A stretch of 64,000 nt of DNA from Collybia mongolica (Eukaryota > Basidiomycota > Agaricomycetes > Agaricales > Clitocybaceae): assembly GCA_013420905.1 (NCBI GenBank), contig JAAXNY010000011.1:2976001-3040000 (forward strand), read 5' to 3'. The position numbers and the translations under genes are program-made. Under the pieces are notes generated by a model, which worked only from the letters and a program-made list of their open reading frames with translations, was not told where the DNA came from and did no database searches. The first letter of the stretch is position 1; the number at the start of each line of letters is the position of its first letter. Positions 44,950 through 55,529 of this stretch are shown here, one piece after another.

Positions 44950-46675
44950 TGAGGGCGATATGTAAACACTGATTCAGTGCACGATTTGGTTCTGATGGAA
45001 CTACAAAAAAAATATTCACATAAGAAACCGATTTTTATGACTCCTTTTTGATAAGGATGCCCGTGGTAATGAGTCTATACGCGAGTCAAAATGTATAGGT
45101 CATGCCTGTTATTGCCTTGTTCTCGGCGCGCCACCTTTCCAATATGGAAACAGAATACTCAATACATCTCCGGAGGAATGCGTCCATTTAAATTTCGACA
45201 TTAGAAGTCAAAGTCAGGATCATCACCCGTTCACAGAATAGCTTATAAAATTCATGATTAGGCCAGTTTCCAGAATCACGTCACACTCCTAGTGGATCAC
45301 ACACCACGCCCACCAGAGAAGACGCCCGTATATTGTCTTCGAGAAATCATCTCTTTGCTGTAGAATTTGGAGTGTGTCGAGAGGGTATCTAGGGAAAATG
45401 AGGAGTGCAAGTAATACAGTACACCTATGCTTAGGCGAGCCGGAGGGCGTTAATATGGGTTGTACGTATCCCCAAAATTATTTGTCCTTGACGAGATAGC
45501 CACTCTTCTCATCGTCGAATCAACAGCCTCTGAGCTCAGGTAATATATATTTTACGTAGTCCATGCCACTGACAACAATACTTGTCCCATACTACAGGTG
45601 GTATAATGGCCCTGGTCGGGGCACCCTTCCTCATGTGCTGGAAACCGGTTTAGTGGAGACGGACGGCATGTGCGGTTCTGAAAAGTACTTTCCGTATCGC
45701 GGTACGTATCCCATTCTGACGGATATCGCGGAACGACGAAAATACATACATCCCGCCAGCGCCATATTCGCTGAACAAACGCCTCCGTATTTTGGTTACC
45801 TACAGAAAATTGCATGAGACACCTCCCCCGTATTCTTGCCGACGTTGAACGCAGAAAATAGAAATCCGGGATACGAGTGAGTGGGCTTGAGAAACGATGT
45901 CATATTCATGCGGGCGTTCGATCATGACGTGCACAAAACTTGAGAAGGGGCTTAGGACTGTTATAGAAAGCACCACCTCTCTACCATTTCACTTACTGCC
46001 CATGGACGGCCCTAAAATTAACGGTTAATCTTCATTCGCAATAGAACACTGTGCCACAGTCCAGAGTATTATTTCGCTTCGCCTACTTAATTGTATCAAC
46101 GATGACCTCGGTTTCGGCGCCAAAGAGAACCTGGCCACACGAAGACCCGGACATCTGGTTTCCGTTTCGCTTTTCGTCCTGTCACATATATAAAGTCGAA
46201 ACCCTGTTAACTTATAGTCCCCAACGGCTGGCCTTACTTCGGACCTGGAACCCCTGATAGCTCGTATGCCTCATATAATCGTAAATTAAACTGATTGCAG
46301 GTTTAGAACGAAGTAAAAAGACCGAACGTCTTTTGACACGGGATTTCCGAGGACCCCGACCATGCTGGGTGGCTTTTTCGTTCGTAAGGTCAATAAACCG
46401 ACTATAAATGACACTGGAGGGAGGACAATTCATAGAAGTTTCCCACATGAAAGTCGACTTGGGGATTTGGAATAATGCGAATGAGAGAAATTGGGGCATT
46501 TGGGACGTTTCAATGGCGGGATTACTCATGGGATATTACAGTTAGTAGTCACCAGGAGTTGACAGTTTCCAGCATTGAAGTTTTGTCGATTTATTACATT
46601 CTCAGTACATACTGTGTGGGTAATCGACTACCCTCGAATTGAATATAAGAACAAAACCCTAAGATCGAGACTTCC
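44950..46675. other. Intergenic, no confident gene
   Basis: Open frames at 45563-45817 (plus) and 45552-45815 (minus) overlap each other and match nothing I know. The rest is short frames. Confidence 0.35.
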
Positions 46676-47239
46676 CTAAGAACAAACCGTTACTGTCGTG
46701 GGATCCGGATACGTCATAGTGCTTGGATCATCTGGCTGACACTGGGAGTAATACTGTCTCATAGGGTTAGTGTAGTATAATTTATTGGACTGCGTGTATC
46801 GCTCACCGGGCCCATATTCTGGCAATGTGCTCCAGGCTCACAGGTAAACGGTCCGGGAAACGAAAAACCTGCGAAATAGAAATGGAATATCACGAAGCTT
46901 GAAGTTTAGGATGTTAAATACCACCACATTGGGCCCACTGCGTACAGATCGTAAATATACGGACGCTAATTGGCGATTTAATGATACTCACTGTTGGGTT
47001 CCAGGCTGTAGGCGATGGTCTCGGTTCTGTGTAGGTAGTGGTCGTCCAACAGGAGTGCGTCTCTGTGGCAGTTACGGTCGGAGAAGGTACAGCGCCGGGT
47101 GGGCGAGTCAAAATGCCTGCAAGCTAAAATCGGTCACGCCACTTGCTACGTTTGCGTGTCATGTGGGACGTACCCCAGGCACTACCCCGGACGAGAGGCA
47201 AAAGACATAAGCAAAGATCATGCGCGAGGGGTTCTTCAT
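46676..47239 (-). CDS. Small secreted CBM1 protein (family member D), 5 exons
   Basis: Exons (complement): 47174-47239, 46992-47123, 46922-46937, 46807-46868, 46676-46753, giving 117 residues. Signal peptide (MKNPSRMIFAYVFCLSSG), a Thr/Pro linker with THSCWTTTTYTEPRPSP, then CBM1: WAQCGGFSFPGPFTC, EPGAHC, QNMGPYYSQC, with family spacing C-x10-C-x5-C-x9-C. The tail QPDDPST...TVCS matches gene B in length (78-nt last exon). Exon 2 (132 nt), exon 3 (16 nt) and exon 4 (62 nt) equal those of gene A. The acceptor of intron 1 is TTTTAG, chosen because the next AG would open a stop. A TATAAAA lies about 41 bases upstream. No catalytic domain. Confidence 0.85.
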
Positions 47240-47286
47240 TTTGAAAAGTGAACTACTCGTGAAGTGGTATTCATCAACGTTTTATA

Positions 47287-48680
47287 TGACAGAAGCACAA
47301 AGTAGGCACTTCGGATTTGTAGATTGGGATAGACATCCCAACAGACACCTGACGAAACAAGCTCTACGATACTCGCAGGCTGGGTGATATTCGGATAATG
47401 GAGGGAGGTTGCCTGTGGCTTATGACACTCCATACAATCTCAATCGATCTTCCATTGATTGACATTGCGGTGCCGGTGATAACCTTTTACACGGGAGATC
47501 GTAGGCCTAATGTAGAGGCAGAGACAGCATCATCAGACCAGTCTAATGTAATATTTTAATATTTTAATTGGGAGAGAGTTCACCTCGTGAATATATTAAA
47601 GGTTCCAGAAGAAAAGAACTAGATATTTCCTGGTCACCCTCTAGTTTAGTACAGCCAACGTTTTGATGAAGGTGTGAGTTAGGTAAAGATGAAACGGACG
47701 TACGCAAAAAGGTATCAGCCCTGGGATGCCATTCAAACCTGGAACTCAATAATCAAAATTTACATGATCTATTGAACACTTTAAAGAACTCATGGCAGGG
47801 GCAGGTTTATGGCGAGCAATATAAAAGGGACATAGGAAGGTCGAAGGAAGGATCTCATTTTGCCAAACAGCCAAGCTCAGTGTTTGGTATCAGTTTGATT
47901 TCATATCACGTGGGCTATTTCGCGTCAACACCAACACCCCCAAACACGGGTGCGCCAAGGACGACTCACTTGGTAAGATAACCTAGGACTCCTGAACTGT
48001 AGAACACGTTTAAAGGGAGTTCATTCCAGTACCCGATACATTCGTATTACCCCCAGAAACCACCTAGAGGCTGGGATCTGATAATAATGAACTGTGATGT
48101 ACTTACTTCGTGGTGCATTTCGTTGGTTGGGGGCACATGCATCTCGTTATCTACGTCTCATAGTTACTGCCCATCTTTCTGGGGGTTTACGTGTAGTTAC
48201 TCTGACCCAAAGTTCTCATTGGGGAACACACAATATATAAAACTCTTTACGAAACATTTTATGATTACGTCGTATGGGCATATATTTTTCTACACTAGGT
48301 GATCCTCTTCCCCCTCATCTGGGTTTTAGGAAGAATATTAAGAAGCATTCTACCTTTTCCTACCGCTGGTTCCGACGATACACAGATTGTTCTAGGGATT
48401 GGGCGATGCCATTAATCAATCAAACTTCAGGCATCACAATTTCAGCCCTAAAAAGCACGACGTAGCTCAAGTATTGACCTCCGAATAGCAGCATAGAGTC
48501 GTTAATTTCACCCAGTTGGTGCCGGACAGCATATCATTTTCTTCCTCCAAATATAACGGTGTCTGTGAACAAATTCTACTAAATGCGCGTGCCAAAATCC
48601 CCTCTAATAACTTCAGGTCTATTTGCTAGGAAAAAACATGGGCCAATTCCCAAGGTGGGGGCAGATGAACAATGGTTGGT
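47287..48680. other. Intergenic, no gene seen
   Basis: AT-rich sequence without recognisable coding features. Confidence 0.35.
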
Positions 48681-49990
48681 TCAGAGCATTTTTGATATAT
48701 TGCCCTGAGAAGGATTTCCTTCTAAGAAAACGCAAGCATGGCGCTTGACCGCGTGAATGTAAGCGATCAACTTCTTATCTGATAAACGCCACCGAATCAA
48801 GCCGCAGCCTGATATCGGCATTTCCAAAAATAACTCCACCCCTCTACCGCTCCAAGTCAACATCTGATTCTGTTGAACCATCAAGCCCAACAATATGAAT
48901 GTATGTGAGGCTGTGGGCGTTCGAAATTCCCATTTTTATGTTATGGTTAGAGCATACACTTCCCCTGTCCTCACAATTCCTGGTTAGTACCTAAACACCT
49001 CAGTTTCATTCACGGCTACGGTCTTTGTGACTTTGATATAAGTTCTAAACACTTGTGGTCCGCGAAGTCGGGTCTAATTTTGAAGTTTATATTTTTTCGC
49101 CATTATATCATTATGTGGCATCTGCCTTATTACATCCTCAGATGCTGCCACGACCTGACAGGATGTCCGAAATAGGGCAAAGCCTCGAGCTACATCTTTG
49201 ATATTGGAGATGTATCAGATTCAAGGCAAGAAGCCGTGGTCAATTTGGTTTCCCTGCCAATGATACCCTGGAGGTACACCTTCAAATTCTATAACTGCTG
49301 ATGATGTATCCTTCGAAATACTCCCAACTGTTTATTCTTCCTTTTCATGATATGGTTTTATGGTTCAGTAACGCAGGTTCCCCTGGAGGACTCCAGGTGA
49401 GTTTGCCGGACACAACGTGCGGAGGCCCCCCTAATGATCCGCTTTCGCCAGGCTACCGGTTTGAATCTTTCTGGAAAAGTAGTGAGAAAAGTGACCAGCT
49501 TCTTTTATGCCTGTTTTCGATTCTTTGGTAACCCACTTTCGCTCTGCCTCACCTTGATCAGGAGTTGACACGGCACATTGTACCGTCCAGAATCTGTGTT
49601 GGTCTACGTCCTTCAGGCATTCAACGGCACTCGAAACCCGTCTCGTAGCGTGCGCCCTCCAACGACACACATGGTTGATGGATATGTGGATATGCGCTCC
49701 CGAGTTGCGACACTGCACGGATATGCGGATATGTATGAAGGCCCTTATCGTCCCACACCAACGACCCACACCCTGAACGGCCGTTCCCGGAGAGATGAGC
49801 GACCCAAAACATCGAATCAGCCATATAGAACGAGTGGTGATGGCCAAGAGCCTTCTAAGCGCGAGGACTTGAGCATCCAGCCTGTTAGCCTCGGAGGCCC
49901 AGAATCGCTTCACAAAAGCGAAAACGTCGACCTTGAAGCGGCTCTTTTTGAGGGACAAGCTCCCAATCACTAGGGTATCCTACTGCATCG
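48681..49990 (+). pseudogene. Degenerate copy 1 of an unknown gene family
   Basis: This stretch is the inverted, diverged counterpart of 61580-63000. Matching landmarks on the plus strand are PDIGIS (near 48810), a SNAG.PGG-like piece (near 49370-49390), LYRPESVLVYVLQAFNGTRNPS (49579 on, parallel to LYHPGSILAYIVQAFSSAGNPS in the other copy), and an end with SNQPYRTSG, QEPSKREDL, NVDLEAALFEG before the stop at 49973. The last ~130 codons are open (49578-49973); upstream pieces are in different frames. Product unknown. Sequence kept in two copies suggests a formerly coding C-terminal region, but which strand coded is inferred only from frame conservation. Confidence 0.45.
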
Positions 49991-51203
49991 CACTGGCTCC
50001 ATTAAATTGGGCGTCAATTCGTTAATACCTACTGTACTATGACGATTAAGAGCGGGAACCGAATGTAGTGTATGAAGAGAGGGACCCGTTGTCTTTGGCG
50101 GTGGTTCTCCATGGGAGATGCGGGGAGCACTGAATGGGCACTTGAATTTCAAGTTGGAAATACAAACAGGCCATTTTAGCTGCACTTTTTTGGACTTTAT
50201 GGTGATCGCGGTTGAGTATCCCGTTTGTGTCCCATGTGTATCCTTTGTTGCAAGTGCCATTCGATTCGAAACCTGCTGCAAGAGATTCCTACCCTGACGA
50301 GAAGGAGTAGCTCGTATAGTATCCCGAACAGAATATCGGCGAACCGCGGCTAGGTTCAAGTTTCAACGCATATCCGTCAATTCCGTCCTTTTGGCGCCGG
50401 CTAAGGTGATACTTCTGGAATATGACGATACTCCCTCGGACCTCCTGAGTTCTTGGCGAGCTATTGGATAGCTCGAGTAGCACCGGCGCTCATATTTTTG
50501 TTGCGCAAAAGCTGACGCACCCCACAGCACGCCAACTAATGACGAGTTGACATCGTTTTTCAGCTTGGTTGTACACAAAGGACTGGGGAGATCAGGGTCG
50601 AATTTAGGATTTTTACGTCTCGCCAAAAAGCCTTGGCTAGCTAAGCTAGAAGCCATCAACATCTTATCAACTTCTTTAGAAGGTTGCTGATAAGATTCTG
50701 CATCTTTGACCATATGTGATTGATTCGAATTTTCCCCATGTTCGTCCCTCCCTACGTACTTTTTTGTGTGTCAAAGAATGTTGAATACCGCTCAAACCAA
50801 GAACCTGTGATCGGCCAAATGCCGGATATCCGGCCCGCCGAGCGGAATACCCGTTTTTTTTTCACCATCGGACCCCCGTAATTGATATTATGACATCCGT
50901 AGACGTCGACCCAGGATCCGAACCCACCAGCAGACCCATCCACGACCCATTCGCCCAGAGCTCTCATCGACTCCCACCCTCCTCCATCGCACCCGAACAC
51001 GACCCACGAACACGTCCCGAACAACACTAGCAACTCGTGAAGAGCCCGTGCGTCTTCTTGCAACTGATCAGGCAATAGAATGCACATTTTTAGCCGGAAG
51101 AACTTGCACCCGAGTTAACCGTGGACCACGGGTAAGGATAATGTGTCAACATACCCCATGATGCCGCTGGCCTGAGCGATGCGCTTTGACCCCGTCTTTC
51201 GCC
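49991..51203. other. Intergenic, no confident gene
   Basis: Two open frames on the minus strand (50363-50713 and 50752-51087) could be exons, but neither shows a domain I recognise and no splice model joins them convincingly. Upstream sequence of the MFS gene lies at the right edge. Confidence 0.35.
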
Positions 51204-53237
51204 ATGACTGCAGCGAGCATCCTGGCTACTGCCGCGTCGGGACCCCCAACGGCATCTATCATCGAAGTCCCGTCGCGCAGCGTGGAGTCGTCCAGTAAGA
51301 AGTCGAGAGTGCAGAGTCCGAACCCAGGAGGGAATGGAGATGGGGAGAATGCGTATACGACGGATTTCGGGCTCGTTCCCATCCCTCGACGGCTCCGTTA
51401 TGATGCAGAGAAGCCGTTCCATTTTGGAATGCTCATGAATGTCGCGTTTGGGTTCGCGAGCACTTTTAGTGAGTCTTCCTTCCATCTCTTGTCTGGTTCG
51501 GAGCGTCGTGTGAACTAACTGTATGCGTCCATTACGGTAGCTGTCGCCAATCTGTACTACTGCCAACCCCTGCTGGGTAAGCTCGTGCATTCATTCACTC
51601 GTTGGCTGGGGTTAGAGATGGAGGTATTGACGCGCATATAGTCCAACTGGCTGATTCTTTCAATGTATCGTACAGTCAAGTCTCCAAGTTCGTCCCTGCC
51701 TGAGCTCACGCACACAGCTCACACCCGCTGACACACCACCCACCCGCTCATAGGATCCCCACTCTTGTACAAGCCGGGTACGTCGCCTCCTCCCCTGTAC
51801 CCACCCCTTACCAACCTCCCAAAAAAACCCCAGATACGCCGTCGGGCTCCTCCTCATCTCGCCCCTTGGCGACCTCGTCCGGCGGCGGCAACTCATCCTC
51901 GCCATCGTCGGTATCGCCGCGGCCCTCACCATCGGGCTCGCACTCACCCACTCGCTCCCTACCTTCGAAGCGCTCACCTTCCTCGTCGGCGTCGTCTCCG
52001 TCACCCCAATGGTGCTCCTCCCGCTCGCGGCGGACCTCGCGCCGCCCGCACGCCGCGCGAGCGCGATCTCCGTCGTACTCTCCGGGCTACTGTTCGGTAT
52101 CCTCACCGCACGCGTGCTGGCGGGCGTGATCGCGCAGTTCGTGTCGTGGCGCGTAGTGTACTTTGTCGCGATCGCAGTGCAGGTCGTCGTGCTTCTCGGG
52201 TGCTACCTCCTCATCCCCGACTACCCGCCGGTGAACAAGGGCATGACGTATTGGGACATCCTGTGGACGATGGCGAAGTACTCGGTCACGGAGCCGCTGG
52301 TGGTGCAGGCGTCGCTGGTGAATATTGCGAGCAGCGCGTGTTTTACGAATTTTTGGGTGACGCTGACGTTCCTCCTCGCTGGGCCGCCGTACCACTATTC
52401 AACGTGCGCCGCTCCCTCCTTCCCCTCTTTCCCCTATACCACACCCTGATGATCGTACCCGCCCTGTCTAGCCTTGTGATCGGGCTATTTGGCCTCGTGG
52501 GGATGTTCGGCGTCGCGCTGGGCCCCCTCGTCGGTCGGCTGATCGACCACCTGGTGCCGTGGCATGCGTCGATCATCAGCGTCGTGCTGCTCGGTGCGTT
52601 CCAGACCGTCCAGGTCGGCGCGGGCGGGATACACATCGCGGCTGTGATCATCACGGCATTCGCGCTGGATGTGTTCCGCCCAATGTTGCAGGTCTCGCTG
52701 ACAACGGCTGTGTTTGGGTGCGTGCTGATGCCCCTCCCGCTCTTTTTTTTTTGTGGTATTGACTTGTGTGTTGTGTTGTGGGTGGGGGGTTAGTATCGCC
52801 CCGGAGGCGCGCGCGCGGTTAAACGCGATCCTCGTCCTCTCGGTACGTTACCTCCACCACCACACTCCCCAAACCAACACCAAACGTCGCACTGACCCCC
52901 CCCCCCCCTACAGATATTCATCGGGCAGGTGATGGGGACCGCGGTGGGGACGGAGGTGTTCATCAAGTACGGCTGGCGCGCGAGCGCGTGTCTGAGCTTG
53001 GGGTGGTACGGGTGGCAATTGCTGATCATGCTCGTGCGGGGCCCGCATTGTGCGCGGTATACGTGGGTGGGGTGGGAGGGGGGGTGGGAGGGGAGGAAGG
53101 GACTCGTTGAAGGGAGGAAGGAGCTCGTTGAGGGGCAGCCCGGGGTGGAGAAGGATGGGGAAGGGGAGGTGGAGGGACGGGGGTCTGGGCTTGGATCGAT
53201 GGGGGTTGGGCGGGGTGGGTTGGGTGATGAGAAGTAG
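51204..53237 (+). CDS. MFS transporter, 8 exons, 519 aa
   Basis: Exons 51204-51468, 51541-51576, 51642-51687, 51754-51777, 51834-52403, 52472-52717, 52794-52842, 52914-53237, all phases closing. A hydrophilic N-terminus (1-80) is followed by about a dozen hydrophobic segments: NLYYCQPLLVQLADSF (TM1-2), GYAVGLLLISPLGDLVRRR (the GDL-RRR loop motif diagnostic of the major facilitator superfamily between TM2 and TM3), LAAALTIG-type helices, a SGLLFGILTARVLAGVIAQF helix, WRVVYFVAIAVQVVVLLGCY, and a second half with LGPLVGRLIDHL. The C-terminus is a Gly/Glu-rich cytosolic tail. The substrate cannot be told. The best relatives by motif are general-substrate or drug/nutrient exporters. I used the ATG at 51204 because upstream there is no in-frame ATG. 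The last acceptor follows a C run. Confidence 0.85.
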
Positions 53238-53830
53238 TGCTTTGGTAATGATGTATCAGACTTGATTTGGTGAAAAGTAGCTATAGTTTAGCAGTGTGCA
53301 CGATTACGATGCGATGTTTTGGGAACACACATGCTGTGGGTGGCGTGGGGTTTTGGTACGTTGGCGTTTGGGCGGAGGTTTTGTGATAGTGTATCGCGGA
53401 CTAGAGTTGACGGAAAGTGGCTGTAATTAGCAAATGTGTGTGTTCGTGGGTTTTTTTAGGGATACGCGGGATGGATTTGGTGATGAGAAGTACGGTATGC
53501 GCGGAGCATTGTGTGCCCAATTAGCGCTTGGGCGGTGGTATGGTGATGATGTATTGTGCTTGACGAGATGAAGAGTAATTGTGATTAATGAACGTGTATT
53601 ATCGTGGTGTTTTTGTTAAATTTTTGGACATTGACATGGTTCCTGGGGTCTGGTGCGTTGGGGTACGGGGCGGAGGTTTCGTACTAATGTATCGTAGAAC
53701 TTGACGAAAGTAGCTATGGTTAATGAGCGTGTGCTCATGACGAAGTTTTCCTGGGTCTGCCGGGCATCGGGCTGGTTATGAGATAATATAAATAGCACTT
53801 CTAAAAGCGCGCCCATTTGAATAGAAGTCA
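53238..53830. repeat. Diverged tandem repeat, about 3.5 units of ~145 bp
   Basis: Four stretches start near 53246, 53383, 53541 and 53680 with variants of TGATGTATCG, followed by a CTTGACGAAA-like block, AGTAGCTATGGTTAAT-like block, then a GTGTG...CGTGG run and a TTGGCG/GGCGGAGGTTT-like stretch before the next unit. Units are well diverged. No coding potential. It lies directly after the MFS stop codon. Confidence 0.6.
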
Positions 53831-55529
53831 CGATAGAATAGAACACGGGACGACATTTATCCCACCACGCCGACGTGAACTCAAAAAAAACATAATCGAG
53901 ATTAACCGACTGACCGCCCAGTACTAGGCTGCGCAGTTATCCAAAATCCGGAGTGCACAACGCCAACGATTCCCCCGTCCTACGCCCGACGGCCACGCCA
54001 ACACAGGATACGAGAACAACGCCGACCACGGGCAATAGGCGACAGGGGCGCCGAGAAGTGGTCCCATGTCCAAGTAGGCCTGGTTTATTTATAGTGTTGC
54101 GGTCATGAGCATGCTATTTATAGCGATTTTGGGGGTTTAGTTGGTGCTTGGTGTGGTATGTTGGTCATGGTAGGGGGCCGCGTGGTGCTCAGAATCAGAT
54201 CTGTCTCGGGCATCGCGGTGGAAGGAGATAGTCACGTGTGATTGTTGGATGTATGTTTTCTGTGAATGGCTGAGGGTTTGGTTTTTGGAGATTTGTGATG
54301 GAATGGGACTGGGAGTCCGCTCAAGCGTGGAATTAGTCAATGACTTGACGGGTAGACGGATGGTTACTGCGCGCGTTGAAGGATCTCAGTGGGAACAAGG
54401 GATAGTGTTTGGGACGGGTTGGGGTGTATGAATTGAATACCATGGAGAAATAAATGTCGGTTGTAACCCCAATTCAAGGGTACCGGCATACGCAGCACTG
54501 CGGGGAGAGATTACCCTGAGGAGCGTTCAGATCTGCACGTCATGAAAGGATTGGTGACGACAGGATATGTCCCGTACTTGCAGCCCTGCATCGTTTAAAG
54601 CTACACTTGCACTTTAGAGCTTCCATTGGGTGTGCCGCTACGAAGGCAATAATGTAGTAAGAATGCAGTCAAGGTCCGCCAGCACGAGGAGTCCGACGGG
54701 AACGGTGACAATGCTCTTGGAAGAGAGTACTGGAGTAGGTCGACAAAAGCAGTTAGTATAATTAGCAAATAAAAGGTAAGTCAGGACTAAGCTGCGTCCT
54801 AAGCCACCCTGCAGTCGTGGAGCACGGATATAAACTGATTCTGAAAAAAAAAAAAAAAAAGCACCCTTCGAAACGTTGGCAACGGAGCTTTTGAGGTATT
54901 GTACACGTCACATGCGCATGGGAAGGCGATTGTGCCTCATGTTGTCGCAAACGTAGTATGCTGAGTTGTGAAGCTATGTGACGTAGGTTGCACAGCAGTC
55001 GGGCCCGCAGGCGACTCGATTTACGAGAAGTACATATGACGTGGCGTGGCGGTGAGAAATTGTTGTTCCTGCACGAGGCCGGTGGGGAAACAGCAAAACT
55101 CGGGACTGCGGGTGGGGATATGTCAGTATAGGCTTAAACTGGCCGTATAAGAGTCATCGTTATCGGTGTAGCATCGCAAGTCAGTCCTACCAAGTCAACA
55201 GAGTGAATTCGGAAAAAGGTTATATTGGAGCCGTTGCCGCATTGATGGGGGGAATTCGGTACCTGACTAGTAACCGTCAACTCCTTCGGTGAGTCGTCGG
55301 TAACCAAGTAGAAAACTATGATAATCGACTTCCCCTCTGAATCAGCTTCCTGACTTTGGGCGCTGGCTGAGCGCCCTACCTGCAATCATACAACATTACA
55401 AAACACGTATGTCCCACCTCAAATAACTTCTTTTGATTCGCACTCACCGCCCTCCAGTATACCATCAACCACGGCTCCGCCGCGCTCGAGCCAGACTCTG
55501 CGCAGGAGGCGACCACAGAATCTACCACC
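53831..55529. other. Intergenic, promoter region of PLC gene at right edge
   Basis: No gene recognised. An A17 tract lies at about 54843-54859. Confidence 0.4.

Noticed and set aside
45552..45817. 84-87 codon frames on both strands
   Set aside because: Mutually antisense, no motif, no signal peptide; nothing favours either strand.
50363..51087. Two adjacent minus-strand frames as a possible gene
   Set aside because: Could not be joined by plausible splice sites and show no known motif.
51090..51590. Minus-strand frame opposite MFS exon 1
   Set aside because: The plus strand has a clear multi-exon transporter with matching splice phases; this frame has no domain.
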